Source of the DNA: Cupriavidus taiwanensis
Lineage (GTDB): Bacteria > Pseudomonadota > Gammaproteobacteria > Burkholderiales > Burkholderiaceae
DNA: 64,000 nucleotides
Assembly (NCBI RefSeq): GCF_900250075.1
Contig: NZ_LT977071.1
Location: 2,685,901-2,749,900 of the forward strand
Direction of reading: 5' to 3'
In this document: positions 16,995-25,945 of the stretch, piece by piece
Numbering within the stretch: the first letter of the stretch is position 1
Layout of the letters: the number at the start of each line of letters is the position of its first letter
Notes under the pieces: generated by a model
Told to the model about the DNA's origin: nothing
The model's database searches: none
Seen by the model: the letters and a program-made list of their open reading frames with translations, nothing else
Program-made: the position numbers and the translations under genes

Positions 16995-17796
16995 ATCGAT
17001 TCTCCCGGCCGGCAGCGGCCGCCCGCCACTGCCGGCGCGCGCGCTGCGCGCCCCCTGGTGGCTCGCATGCGCCGCGGTGGCGGCATTGCTGCTGTTCTGG
17101 ACCCTGGCCGGCAGTACCCCGGTGGCGCTGCGCAGCCTCTGGACCTGGACTCCTGCTCTGCTGCGCGGGCTGCTGGCCAATATCGAGATCAGCGTGTTCG
17201 CCATGGCGCTCGGCACCGTCGCCGGCCTGCTGATCGGCGCGCTGTCCTTGTCGTCGCAGGCAGCGCTGCGCGGGTTCACGCGCATCTGGGTGCAGGCGTT
17301 TCGCAACGCGCCGGTGCTGGTACTGGTCTATTTCACCACCTATGTGTTCCCGTTCGAGCTGCACCTGGTGCACTGGACATTTCCGTTCCCGGACTGGGTC
17401 AAGGTCGTGCTGGGCCTTGCGTTGCCGGCGAGCGCCAACGTTGCCGAGATCTTCCGCGGCGCGATCCAGTCGATCCCGAGCGCGCAATGGGAAGCGGCGC
17501 AGTCGCTCGCATTGCGCCGCCGCCAGATCTTCCGCCTTGTGGTGCTGCCGCAGTGCCTGCGGCGCATGCTGCCACCATGGATGAACCTGTACGCCAGCAT
17601 CACGATGAGCACGTCGCTGGCATCGCTGGTCGGCGTCCACGACGTGGTCGACACCGCGCAGGTTGCCAGCAACACGGTGGCGCGCACCGACTTCACGATC
17701 CTGGTCTACTTCAGTCTGCTGGTCCTGTTTTTTGCTTACTGCTACCCGATCGCGCGCGCGACCCGTGCGCTGGAACGCCGCCATGAACGCCACTGA
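16984..17796 (+). CDS. Amino-acid ABC transporter permease
   Basis: A 270-residue partner permease of the same importer. It has an N-terminal extension of about 25 residues before the first membrane segment ('LACAAVAALLLFWTLAG'), then the conserved 'RNAPVLVLVYFTTYVF' and an EAA loop 'IFRGAIQSIPSAQWEAAQSL'. It overlaps the upstream permease by 11 bases and the ATPase gene by 14, so the three are translationally coupled. Together they form the heterodimeric membrane channel. Confidence 0.9.
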   Translation: MASESILPAGSGRPPLPARALRAPWWLACAAVAALLLFWTLAGSTPVALRSLWTWTPALLRGLLANIEISVFAMALGTVAGLLIGALSLSSQAALRGFTRIWVQAFRNAPVLVLVYFTTYVFPFELHLVHWTFPFPDWVKVVLGLALPASANVAEIFRGAIQSIPSAQWEAAQSLALRRRQIFRLVVLPQCLRRMLPPWMNLYASITMSTSLASLVGVHDVVDTAQVASNTVARTDFTILVYFSLLVLFFAYCYPIARATRALERRHERH

Positions 17797-18655
17797 GTCC
17801 TTCCTGCGCCGGGACACCGGCAGCCACGCCGCGCCCCCGCTGGTACAGCTGCGCGACGTCCACCTGAGCTTTGGCGCGAACGCGGTGCTCAACGGCATCG
17901 ACGTGGACGTGCGCCGCGGCGAAGCCGTCACCATCATCGGCCCGTCCGGATCCGGCAAGAGCACGATCCTGCGCTGCATCACCGGCCTGCTGCGGCCGCA
18001 GCGCGGGCAGATTCGCGTCGGCGACACCGCCGTCGAGACCTTGCGCGGCGAGGATGAGTTCATCGCATTGCGCAAGCGGGTCGGCTTTGTGTTCCAGCAG
18101 TACAACCTGTTCCCGCACCTGACGGTGCTGGAGAACCTGGTGCTTGCCCCGACCCGGGTCATCGGCCGGCCGCGCGCAGATGCCGAGCGCGAGGCGCGGG
18201 CGCTGCTCGCCAGGGTGCGGCTGTCGGACAAGGCCGGTGCCTACCCGGGCGAGCTCTCCGGCGGCCAGCAACAGCGCGTGGCGATCGCGCGCGCGCTGGC
18301 GATGCAGCCCGAGCTGATCCTGTTCGACGAGGTGACCTCGGCGCTCGATCCCGAGACCGTCGGAGAAGTGCTGACCGTGATCCGCGAGCTTGTCGAAGAT
18401 GGCATGACCTGCGTACTGGTGACGCATGAAATGCGCTTCGCCGCCGAGATCAGCAACCAGATCTACTTTACCGAGGCTGGCCGCATCGTCGAGCACGGCC
18501 CGCCGGCCCAGATCTTCGGCAAGCCGCAGCACGAACGCACGCGCGCGTTCCTGCGCCGCGCGCTGGGCGCGATCCCCCGCCTGCCGGCCGAATTCGATGC
18601 CGCCTTCGCGCCGGCGCCTTCTCTCTACCCTGCTGACGGACTCTCCGCACCATGA
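17783..18655 (+). CDS. Amino-acid ABC transporter ATP-binding protein
   Basis: A 290-residue ATPase with Walker [10 protein letters not shown] (53-61), Q-loop '[14 protein letters not shown]', signature LSGGQQQ (158-164), Walker B LILFDE (178-183) and H-loop 'VTHEMRFA'. It is longer than GlnQ (about 240) because of an N-terminal extension of 20 residues and a C-terminal tail of about 30. It energises the importer formed by the two upstream permeases. Its stop overlaps the next ATG as ATGA, linking transport to the dioxygenase-like gene. Confidence 0.93.
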   Translation: MNATESFLRRDTGSHAAPPLVQLRDVHLSFGANAVLNGIDVDVRRGEAVTIIGPSGSGKSTILRCITGLLRPQRGQIRVGDTAVETLRGEDEFIALRKRVGFVFQQYNLFPHLTVLENLVLAPTRVIGRPRADAEREARALLARVRLSDKAGAYPGELSGGQQQRVAIARALAMQPELILFDEVTSALDPETVGEVLTVIRELVEDGMTCVLVTHEMRFAAEISNQIYFTEAGRIVEHGPPAQIFGKPQHERTRAFLRRALGAIPRLPAEFDAAFAPAPSLYPADGLSAP

Positions 18656-19275
18656 GCCATTCCTCTCCCGCCGAACGCCAGGCCGCCCGCCGCAAGGCCG
18701 TGGCCGATGCACTGACCGACATCCGCCGCCTGGCTGCGGGCCAGCCCGACCGCGCCGCGCTCGATGCCGTTGCCAAGCGCCTGCAGGCGCTGGCCGTGCA
18801 GCGCGAACTCTTCACCCGCGAGGATTTTCCGCCGCCGGAGGAGACGGCCAGCGGCGCTTCGACGCGCTACCGCCTGAACCCCGATGACGGCGACGACGCC
18901 GCCGCGCTGTACCTGAACTCGATCCGTCCGGGCAAGACCACCATCCCGCACAACCACGACACCTGGGCCGTGATCGTTGCCGTGGAAGGCCGCGAGTTCA
19001 ATCGGGTCTACCGCCGCACCGACGACCGCAGCGACCCGGCCTTCGCCCGGCTGGAAGTCGCGCGCGAACTGACGGTCGAGCCCGGCACGCCGATCGCCTT
19101 CCTGCCTGACGACATCCACAGCATCCATGTGGTTGGCGATGCGCCGACGTTGCATTTCCACTGCTATGGCCGCCCGCTTGAAACGCTGACGGGCCGTTAC
19201 GGCGTGCATCCGGAAACTGGCGAAATCGTCAATTACAACGCCACGCAGATGCAGCCGAGCAAGGTGGTGGCATGA
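18652..19275 (+). CDS. Cysteine dioxygenase-like cupin protein
   Basis: A 207-residue cupin related to cysteine and 3-mercaptopropionate dioxygenases. The likely iron ligands are His100 and His102 in 'PHNHDTW' and a third histidine in 'PDDIHSIH' (156/159) or 'LHFHCYG' (168/170). Family enzymes oxidise a thiol to a sulfinate with O2 in the cytoplasm. It overlaps the ATPase stop as ATGA and the following PLP-enzyme start in the same way, so uptake, thiol release and thiol oxidation would be co-expressed. The same domain forms the N-terminus of the fusion protein at 22479-24710. Which thiol it uses is not evident. Confidence 0.82.
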   Translation: MSHSSPAERQAARRKAVADALTDIRRLAAGQPDRAALDAVAKRLQALAVQRELFTREDFPPPEETASGASTRYRLNPDDGDDAAALYLNSIRPGKTTIPHNHDTWAVIVAVEGREFNRVYRRTDDRSDPAFARLEVARELTVEPGTPIAFLPDDIHSIHVVGDAPTLHFHCYGRPLETLTGRYGVHPETGEIVNYNATQMQPSKVVA

Positions 19276-20453
19276 GCGAAGCGGGCAGACATACGCGCTT
19301 GCTGCATGCGGGGGCGCCGACGCTGCGCGACGGCGCAGGCCCGGTCAATGTACCCGTGGTGAGAACCAGTACGGTGCGCTTTGCCAGCCAACAGGCGCTG
19401 GAATCGCGCCAGCACCGCCGTGCCGCGGGCGAACGCATCGCCTCCTACGGCCGTCACGGGCTGGACACGCATGAGGCGCTGGAAGACGCGCTGACCACGC
19501 TCGAAGGCGGGCATCGCGCATTCCTGGCGCCTTCCGGGCTGTCGGCGATCACGCTGGTGCTGCTTGCCCTGGTTGGCCCCGGCGACCATGTACTGGTCTC
19601 CGACAGCGTCTATGCGCCCGTGCGGCGCGTCGACAAGACGCTGCTGCGGCGCCTGGGGGTCTCCGTCGAATACTTTTCGCCTGCGCATGACGACCTGGCC
19701 GCGCTGATCCGGTCGGAGACCAGGCTCGTCTACCTGGAATCGCCAAGCTCGTTGCTGTTCGAGGTGCTGGACCTGCCAAAGCTGGCCGCGGTGGCGCGCG
19801 ATCGGGGCGTGCCGGTGGCCGTGGACAATACCTGGAGCGGCGGGTGGTTCCTGCAGCCCCTGAAGCTCGGCGCCAATATCTCGATCCAGGCCGCGACCAA
19901 GTATATTGCCGGGCATTCCGACGTGATGCAGGGCGCGGTGGTGGTGGACAGCCCCGCGCTGGCGGAACGCGTCGCCACCGCGCACGAGGCGCTGGGCCTT
20001 GCCATCGGCGCCGACGACGCCTACCTGTCGCTGCGCGGCCTGCGCACGCTGCCGTTGCGCCTGGCCCAGCACCAGCGCAATGCCACCGAGGTCGCGCAAT
20101 GGCTGCAGCACCATCCCCAGGTGGGCCGCGTATTTTACCCGGCGCTACCCGAAGACCCTGGCCATGCGCTGTGGCAACGCGACTTCAGCGGCGCCAGCGG
20201 GCTGGTGTCGTTCGCATTCCGGAACGCCGGGGCCAGCGCGGCCAGTGCGTTCGTCGACGCGTTGCGGTGGTTCTCGATCGGCGCCTCCTGGGGCGGGTAT
20301 GAAAGCCTGGCGCTGGTCGCCCCGCCGGAACGGCTGCGCGAACACCGTGCCTGGCAAGGCAATGCACCGGTGGTGCGGCTGCACGTCGGACTCGAAGACA
20401 CACAGGACCTGCTGGCCGATCTGGACCGGGCCTTCCACCTCACACTGGCGTGA
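19272..20453 (+). CDS. Cystathionine beta-lyase-type PLP enzyme
   Basis: A 393-residue member of the Cys/Met-metabolism PLP family (MetC/MetB fold type I). Lys210 in 'QAATKYIAGHSDVMQG' is the Schiff-base lysine; 'SGLSAITLVLLAL' and 'DNTWSGGWFLQPLKLG' are the usual cofactor and substrate segments. The position and wording of these segments fit beta-lyases closer than gamma-synthases. It would release a thiol from a thioether amino acid, which the preceding dioxygenase-like protein could oxidise (inference from the operon). It is the last gene of the plus-strand operon starting at 15250. Confidence 0.88.
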   Translation: MSEAGRHTRLLHAGAPTLRDGAGPVNVPVVRTSTVRFASQQALESRQHRRAAGERIASYGRHGLDTHEALEDALTTLEGGHRAFLAPSGLSAITLVLLALVGPGDHVLVSDSVYAPVRRVDKTLLRRLGVSVEYFSPAHDDLAALIRSETRLVYLESPSSLLFEVLDLPKLAAVARDRGVPVAVDNTWSGGWFLQPLKLGANISIQAATKYIAGHSDVMQGAVVVDSPALAERVATAHEALGLAIGADDAYLSLRGLRTLPLRLAQHQRNATEVAQWLQHHPQVGRVFYPALPEDPGHALWQRDFSGASGLVSFAFRNAGASAASAFVDALRWFSIGASWGGYESLALVAPPERLREHRAWQGNAPVVRLHVGLEDTQDLLADLDRAFHLTLA

Positions 20454-20536
20454 TATGGGCTGCGCGCCGTGGTTGGACGCGCTCCACGTGTACAACCCGG
20501 CCGGGGCGCTCCGGCTATAGCCCCGGTCGCTGCAAG

Positions 20537-21382
20537 CTAGCGCTTGCCGGCATACTGCTGCTGCAGTTCCACCAGCAGCGGCGAGCGCGGCTCCAGGTCG
20601 AGGCGCGCCTCGAGCCCGATCAGCCAGCCGGAGCCGTGCAGGCGCTGCAGCACCCGGTCCACCGCCGCGGCGGTGTCCTTCTCGCCTTTGCGTACCCATG
20701 CCACCTGCGGCGCAGGATCGACCTCGTCGGGCAGCACGGCGTAATCCCGCCATTGCGGATCGCGGGCCACGAGCTGGTTCAGGGTCAGGCTCTCATGGAC
20801 CGCGGCCACGCATGACGCGCCGCCGCGCAGTGCCAGCAGCGACTCCGCCATGCCCTTGAAGCCCTTGAGTTCGGCGCCGTAGGTGGCCGCCAGCGGCTTG
20901 GCGTAGCTGCTGCCCTGCGACAGGCACACCGATTTGCCGCGCAGGTCTTCCCAGCGGCGAATACCGCTGCCCTTCAGGAAGATCGCGGTGCCGCCGTTGC
21001 GGTAATAAGGGGTTGGAACATGGTCGAGCAGCGTGGTGCGCTCCGGCGTCAGCAGCATGCTGGCCACCAGCAGGTCGACCTTGCCTTGCTGGAGGAACTG
21101 CACGCGATTGGTGGGCAGCACCGGCACCAGCTCGGCCTGTACCGACAGTTCACTGGCGATCTTGCGCGCGAGTTCAGGGTTGAAGCCAACCGGCTTGCCG
21201 GTGCCCGGGTCGATCGAGCCGAAGGCGCTGTTGCCATTGACAATCACGCCGATGGCAATCTTGCCGCGCTCGCGGATGCGATCGAGGGTGGCGTCCGCCC
21301 TGGCGGCCGGCATCGCGGCACAGAAGGCGAAGGGCAGCATGGCGAGCGCCATGCGGCGCCCGAATGGTGGCGTCTGTTTCAT
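20537..21382 (-). CDS. Amino-acid ABC transporter substrate-binding protein
   Basis: A 281-residue receptor with a twin-basic-like signal peptide ('MKQTPPFGRRMALAMLPFAF', cleavage near residue 30) and an SBP family 3 domain beginning 'TLDRIRERGKIAIGVIV'. It shares 'NRVQFLQQGKVDLL', 'QGSSY.KPL' and 'ESLLALRGG' with the receptor at 15250-16080 and is plainly its paralogue. It has no permease or ATPase of its own, so it may deliver a second ligand to the same membrane complex. It is last in the minus-strand operon with the hydrolase at 21395-22477 (12-base gap). Confidence 0.88.
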   Translation of the reverse strand: MKQTPPFGRRMALAMLPFAFCAAMPAARADATLDRIRERGKIAIGVIVNGNSAFGSIDPGTGKPVGFNPELARKIASELSVQAELVPVLPTNRVQFLQQGKVDLLVASMLLTPERTTLLDHVPTPYYRNGGTAIFLKGSGIRRWEDLRGKSVCLSQGSSYAKPLAATYGAELKGFKGMAESLLALRGGASCVAAVHESLTLNQLVARDPQWRDYAVLPDEVDPAPQVAWVRKGEKDTAAAVDRVLQRLHGSGWLIGLEARLDLEPRSPLLVELQQQYAGKR

Positions 21383-21394
21383 CAGGAAGCCGGT

Positions 21395-22477
21395 TCAGGA
21401 ATGAGGTGGTGGAAGATCGTCGGCGAGCTGATACAGGCAGTCGCCGCGTTGCGTCAGCGCGGGAACGCGCTTGCAGATGACCAGGCCGCCCGCCGGGAAA
21501 TACACGGTCACCGGCTCGCGTTCGGGCCGCTCGGGTGTGTGCAGCCTTGCCGCAGGCTGCCCCGCTTCGACCCGTTCTCCGAGCTGCACGAGCGGCTCGA
21601 AGATACCGTCGTCGTACGCGTAGACATAGTGCCGCCCACGGTCCACCCGCAGCAGCCGCGTAGCATGCGGCGGGCCCGGCGGCACCAGCGGTCCTTCCAG
21701 CACCCCCAGATGCCCCAGCAGATGCAGCAGGCCTTGCCAGGCGCTGCCAAGCACGGCCGCGTCCACCGTGCCTGCACCGCCCAGCTCGGTCAGCAGTCCG
21801 AGCACGCCGTTGCGTCGCGCCGCGGCAAGCAGGCCTACCGGGTTGGGACTCTCGTTGACCAAGCCATGCGGCAGGCCAAATGCCGCCACCGCATCCAGCA
21901 CGCGCCGATGGCGCACCGGATCGGCATCAGCCTGGGCGAACAGCGTCGCGCCGTGGTACTGGAGCGAGCTGCCGCCCGAATGCAGGTCGATCACCACATC
22001 CACGCGCGGCAGCAGGCTGCGCTCGATATAGTCGGCAATGACCTGCGTCGGGGTCCCGCGCGGATCGCCGGGAAAGCTGCGATTCAGGTTGCCGCCATCC
22101 AGCGGCGAGGTGCGCTGGCCGGCTTGCGCGGCCGGGTAGTTCGCCATCGGCAGCAGGATCAGGCGGCCCCGCACATGCTCGGCGGCCACTTCGCGAATCA
22201 GGCGCGACACCAGGATCTGGCCTTCGTATTCGTCGCCGTGATTGCCGGCCATTACCAGCACGGCGGGACCATCGCCCCTGCCGATCGATGCAGTCGAAGA
22301 AGGCGATGCAGTCGATGCGATCGATGCGATCGATGCGACCGGAACCGGCAGCCAGCCGTAGGCCGACCGGTGCACCGAATGCGGCAGGCGCAGGTAGCCC
22401 GACTGCTTGCCTGGACGTTCGAAATCGATCTCGCTATGGATCGGCGATGCGATCGGGGGGACATGCTCCGCGCTCAT
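21395..22477 (-). CDS. Succinylglutamate desuccinylase/aspartoacylase-family hydrolase
   Basis: A 360-residue zinc hydrolase. His80 and Glu83 ('GNHGDEYEGQ') and His166 ('DLHSGG') are the metal ligands of this family, and 'NLNRSFPG' (130-137) carries the substrate-carboxylate Asn/Arg pair. Members remove acyl groups from N-acyl amino acids or act on related amides. Residues 47-65 are a low-complexity 'ASIASIASTASP' linker encoded by 9-base repeats. It starts one base after the stop of the dioxygenase-rhodanese gene and precedes a receptor gene, so it probably de-acylates an imported N-acyl amino acid (inference). Confidence 0.85.
   Translation of the reverse strand: MSAEHVPPIASPIHSEIDFERPGKQSGYLRLPHSVHRSAYGWLPVPVASIASIASTASPSSTASIGRGDGPAVLVMAGNHGDEYEGQILVSRLIREVAAEHVRGRLILLPMANYPAAQAGQRTSPLDGGNLNRSFPGDPRGTPTQVIADYIERSLLPRVDVVIDLHSGGSSLQYHGATLFAQADADPVRHRRVLDAVAAFGLPHGLVNESPNPVGLLAAARRNGVLGLLTELGGAGTVDAAVLGSAWQGLLHLLGHLGVLEGPLVPPGPPHATRLLRVDRGRHYVYAYDDGIFEPLVQLGERVEAGQPAARLHTPERPEREPVTVYFPAGGLVICKRVPALTQRGDCLYQLADDLPPPHS
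22302..22337. repeat. Four 9-base tandem units in coding DNA
   Basis: Units of the form (g)TCGATGCG(a) repeat four times in frame and encode the Ala-Ser-Ile linker near the N-terminus of the aspartoacylase-like hydrolase. Because the unit is a multiple of three, copy-number change would alter linker length without a frameshift. Confidence 0.7.
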
Positions 22478-22478
22478 T

Positions 22479-24710
22479 TCAGTGCGCCAGCAACCGGATG
22501 CCGATGTCCCCCTCGCGCTCGAGCTGCGCAACCAGGCCGATCTCCCAGTCCAGGTACGCGCGGAAGCCCGCGTCGCGCTGCGCCACATCGGTATGGTGGT
22601 ACGGGCTGTACCAGTAATCGTCCTCGCCGGTCAGCACGCCCTGCGCGCCGCTGCCGGTGGATAGCCCAGCGGCCGTCCAGGCCTGCGTGCCGCCGGCCAG
22701 GAAGCGCACGTCACGGCCGCTGCGCGCCGCCAGCTCCGCCGCCACGATGCGTGCGAGGACGCCGTCCGACGACGTGATCAGCACTACGTCATCGGCGCGA
22801 ATCCGGGCAATCAGCGCCTCCAGCCGGTCTGGCACGGCGAACTGGGCGCCGGCAACATGGCGCTTCTCATAGGCGGCGCGGCGCTCGACGTCGAAGATGC
22901 GCGCACGGCCCGCCTGCAACAGCGCCTCGGCCTGCTGCACGGACACCGGCTGGGCTGCCGGCCGCGACGACAACACGCGCAGCGGCTCCGGGCCGGTGTC
23001 CACCGCGGCATCGGCCGGCGGGGCATACACGAACACCTCGTGCGCGCCCAATTGCGCCAGCCATGCGCCGGTGGTCAGCGCCCGCACACCATCCCAGTCG
23101 GCAAGCACGACCCGCGCATGGCGCGTTGCCGCGTATTCGTCCGTCGCCTGTACCAGTTGCCCGCCTGGCGCCCAGCGCCAGCCCGGCAGGTGGCCCGCCT
23201 CGTATTCGCCTCGCGTGCGCACATCGAAGCGATACAAGGTGTGCTCGCCGGCTTCGCGTTCCAGCCGCGCCAGGCCGGCATCATCGAGACGGCGCACGCC
23301 GGCGCGGGAGGCCACGGCCTCGGCACGGGCCCGGGCGGCGTCACGGGTCGCGCGGGCCGGCTCGGGCAGCGGCGTATGGCGTCCGTGCGCCAGCGTGCGG
23401 CCATTCAGCAGCCAGGCCATGGTGCCGTCCTTGAGCGAGACCACGGGGTTGGGCACCCCGGCGTCGATCAGCGTCTGGGCACCAACGATGCTGCGGGTGC
23501 GTCCCGCACAGTTGACCACGACCAGCGTTTCGGGGCGCGGCGCCAGCTCGCCGATGCGGTAGACCAGTTCCGCGCCGGGCAGGCTGTGCGCGAACGGCAG
23601 GCTGAAGTCGGCAAATTCCTCGGTGGTGCGGCTGTCTACCACCACCAGGTCATCGCCGCGCTCGAGGCGCTGCTGCAGTTCTTCGGCGCTGATCCATGGC
23701 GTGTGCTTCTGGTGCTCGATCACTTCGCCGAAGGCCTTGCTGGGCACGTTGCTGCCGCTGAAGATCTCGAACCCGGCCGCCGCCCATGCCTGCGTGCCGC
23801 CGGTCAGCACCGACACGTTGCGCCAGCCCAGGCGCAGCAGCTTGGCCGCGGCCTGGTGCGCCAGACTATCTCCGCCGTCGCCGCCATCGCCGCCATCGGT
23901 CAGCACGATGCGGGTGTCGCGGCGCGGCACCAGCCGGTCGGCCAGCAGCTCCAGCCGCCACAACGGGGCGGAGGCCGCAAGCAGCAGATGCCCGCGCACG
24001 AACACCCCGGTCTCGCGCACATCCAGCAGCGCGATCTCGTCGCCGTCGGCCAGCGCCGCCTTCAGCGCGAAGGCGTCGATGGCGGCATGGGCGATATGCC
24101 TGGGCGGCCCGAAATGCCGATAGCTGCCGCCCGCGGCGCCTTCGAACACCACGCGCCCGCTCAGCCGGTCCAGCGCCAGGCCATAGAAATGCAGGTGCAG
24201 GCCGGGCTCGTTGCCAACCAGCTCGATGGTATGGACGTCGTCGGGCAACAGCGTGACGGAGCGGCCGCTGACGACATCGCTGCGGCCGGTCTCGGTCAGG
24301 CGATCGCGTGCGGGGTCGTCGGTGGCCTCGCGACGATAAAAGACATTGCGCTCGTTGCCGGTGATGCCGGCAATGATGGCCCAGGTGGTGTGGTCATGCG
24401 GTGGCTGCGCCTTGCCAGGCAGCCCGGCCGACACGTACAGCGCATAGCGGCCATCGAGATCTTCGGAAAGGCGATAGACCTGCGCGGGATTGTCGGCCGA
24501 AACCGGAAACTGCGCCGAAGGGAACAAGTCGCGTTGCGCGCCCAGCCGCTCCAGCGCCCGCGCCACCGTTTGCAGCGTCTCGCGGTCGGCATGCGGGGCG
24601 CCCTCCAGGAACTGTCTTGCCTCGGCGATGAATGCGGCCACGGCCGCGTGGCGCCGGCTGGCAACGTCGCTGCCCGGCACAGCTGATGGGGAAAGGTTCG
24701 GTTGGGTCAT
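22479..24710 (-). CDS. Thiol dioxygenase fused to four rhodanese domains
   Basis: A 743-residue fusion. Residues 1-205 are a cysteine-dioxygenase-like cupin (His105 and His107 in 'PHDHTTW', 'PDDVHTI', 'LHLHFYG') related to the stand-alone gene at 18652. Four rhodanese modules follow at roughly 210-315, 338-440, 470-565 and 588-690. Only the second keeps the catalytic loop, 'NCAGRTR' with Cys401; the others have Asp or Ser there ('TDGGDGG', 'ADWDGVR', 'TSSDGVL') and cannot form a persulfide. Rhodaneses move sulfane sulfur, so one polypeptide may join persulfide or thiol handling with oxygenation. ATG 24710 is the first Met in frame that gives a normal cupin start. It heads an operon with a hydrolase (1-base gap) and a receptor. 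Confidence 0.85.
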   Translation of the reverse strand: MTQPNLSPSAVPGSDVASRRHAAVAAFIAEARQFLEGAPHADRETLQTVARALERLGAQRDLFPSAQFPVSADNPAQVYRLSEDLDGRYALYVSAGLPGKAQPPHDHTTWAIIAGITGNERNVFYRREATDDPARDRLTETGRSDVVSGRSVTLLPDDVHTIELVGNEPGLHLHFYGLALDRLSGRVVFEGAAGGSYRHFGPPRHIAHAAIDAFALKAALADGDEIALLDVRETGVFVRGHLLLAASAPLWRLELLADRLVPRRDTRIVLTDGGDGGDGGDSLAHQAAAKLLRLGWRNVSVLTGGTQAWAAAGFEIFSGSNVPSKAFGEVIEHQKHTPWISAEELQQRLERGDDLVVVDSRTTEEFADFSLPFAHSLPGAELVYRIGELAPRPETLVVVNCAGRTRSIVGAQTLIDAGVPNPVVSLKDGTMAWLLNGRTLAHGRHTPLPEPARATRDAARARAEAVASRAGVRRLDDAGLARLEREAGEHTLYRFDVRTRGEYEAGHLPGWRWAPGGQLVQATDEYAATRHARVVLADWDGVRALTTGAWLAQLGAHEVFVYAPPADAAVDTGPEPLRVLSSRPAAQPVSVQQAEALLQAGRARIFDVERRAAYEKRHVAGAQFAVPDRLEALIARIRADDVVLITSSDGVLARIVAAELAARSGRDVRFLAGGTQAWTAAGLSTGSGAQGVLTGEDDYWYSPYHHTDVAQRDAGFRAYLDWEIGLVAQLEREGDIGIRLLAH

Positions 24711-24743
24711 GCGGCGACTGTAACGCCGCGACCAAAGCGGTGC

Positions 24744-24758
24744 CAAAGAAGGCTTTCG
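24744..24758 (-). promoter_or_regulatory. 15-base motif shared by two sulfur-locus promoters
   Basis: The minus strand here reads 'CGAAAGCCTTCTTTG', identical to 15181-15195 upstream of the importer operon. It is 33 bases before the start of the dioxygenase-rhodanese gene and lies in the 223-base divergent region shared with the Bug gene at 24934. Confidence 0.4.
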
Positions 24759-24933
24759 CGTATCGACATGCTGTCCGCTTCCACCCCGACCGGCCGTCGC
24801 CACCACGCACACCGCATATCCATAGGCTCAAACATTCGTTGGTGCGGTGCGGCCGGCTTCGTAAGCTTGACGGTCCGATTGGCCGTCATGCAAGCACCCA
24901 CGACGGCCTGCAGGCTCTCCCCAGGTCATCACC

Positions 24934-25920
24934 ATGCTCCGCCGCAACGTTCTCCGCGCCCTTCTTGTCTTTTCGCCAGCGGTGCTGGCTGCCCAGCCGC
25001 TTGCGGCAACCGCCGCCGACGCCGCGTTTCCCGCGCGGCCGGTGCGCATCGTGGTACCGGTGGCGCCCGGCGGCAGCGCTGACAAGCTCGCGCGCACCCT
25101 TGCCACCCGGCTCAGCGAAGTGTGGCAGCAGCCGGTGGTGGTGGACAACGTGGTCGGCGCCAGCGGCACCATCGGCGCGGCGCAGGTGGCCAAGGCCCGT
25201 CCCGACGGTCACGTGCTGCTGCTTGGCGGCGAAGGCGTGACGCTGAACGCCTCGCTGTACAGGAACCTGCCGTATGACACCAGCCATGCCTTTCGGGGCG
25301 TCACCAAGGCCGTGGTGAACCCGCAGGTGCTGGTGGTCAGGCCGGACCTGGGGGTAAGGAACTTCCAGGATTACCTGGCTCTGGCGCGCCGCAAGCCGGG
25401 GGAACTGGCACTCGGGCTGCCGGGCAATGGCGGCATCGCGCACGTCGCGCATGAGATGCTGTCGCGTCAGCTGGGCTTCAAGGTCAACTACATTCCCTAT
25501 GCCGGTGGCGCGCCGGCTACGGTGGACCTGCTCGGCGGCCACATCGACGCCACCTTGATTACCCTGGCTGCCGTGACCGACTATGTCAGGGCAGGCAAGC
25601 TCACGGCGCTGGCGGTCACGACGCCCTATCGCTCCAGGGCACTGCCGCAGGTACCCACGCTGGCCGAAGCCGGGGCTGCGGGATTCTCGGTGGAGAGCTG
25701 GCAGGGACTGCTGGCCCCGGCTGCAACCCCGGCCGCCGTGGTGGACCGTATCAGCCGCGATGTGGCGGCGGTGCTGCACGCACCCGCCACGCGCAGCCAG
25801 CTCGAAGACGCGGGCTATGTCGTGGTCGCGTCGTCGGCGCAGGAACTGGACGCCACGCTGTCGCGCGACCTGCCCCGATACGCCGCCGTGATCGCCTCGT
25901 CGGGCATCGCCTTGCGCTGA
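24934..25920 (+). CDS. Bug/TctC-family periplasmic substrate-binding protein
   Basis: A 328-residue receptor with a signal peptide to about residue 28 ('PLAATAADA'), then 'FPARPVRIVVPVAPGG', 'VVVDNVVGASGTIGAA' and 'LALGLPGNGGIAHVAHE'. It departs from the consensus: 'DN' is followed by VVGASG rather than RPGAGG, so the ligand pocket may differ from that of the other Bug proteins here. It is divergent from the dioxygenase-rhodanese gene and 25 bases before the tetra-rhodanese gene on the same strand, which suggests a sulfonate or other organosulfur ligand (inference). Confidence 0.88.
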   Translation: MLRRNVLRALLVFSPAVLAAQPLAATAADAAFPARPVRIVVPVAPGGSADKLARTLATRLSEVWQQPVVVDNVVGASGTIGAAQVAKARPDGHVLLLGGEGVTLNASLYRNLPYDTSHAFRGVTKAVVNPQVLVVRPDLGVRNFQDYLALARRKPGELALGLPGNGGIAHVAHEMLSRQLGFKVNYIPYAGGAPATVDLLGGHIDATLITLAAVTDYVRAGKLTALAVTTPYRSRALPQVPTLAEAGAAGFSVESWQGLLAPAATPAAVVDRISRDVAAVLHAPATRSQLEDAGYVVVASSAQELDATLSRDLPRYAAVIASSGIALR

Positions 25921-25945
25921 CAGCGTACATCCCCCATTGACTGAC

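Noticed and set aside
20501..20526. CCGGGGC/GCCCCGG hairpin between converging genes as a terminator
   Set aside because: The stem is only 7 bp with a long loop and no T-run on either strand; too weak to annotate as an intrinsic terminator.
21020..22777. 585-codon open frame on the plus strand
   Set aside because: It lies antisense to the receptor and aspartoacylase-like genes, has the Arg/His/Gln-rich composition of a high-GC shadow frame, and no ribosome-binding site or family resemblance.
22857..24686. 609-codon plus-strand frame
   Set aside because: Antisense shadow of the dioxygenase-rhodanese gene; no recognisable motif, and the real frame has clear domains.
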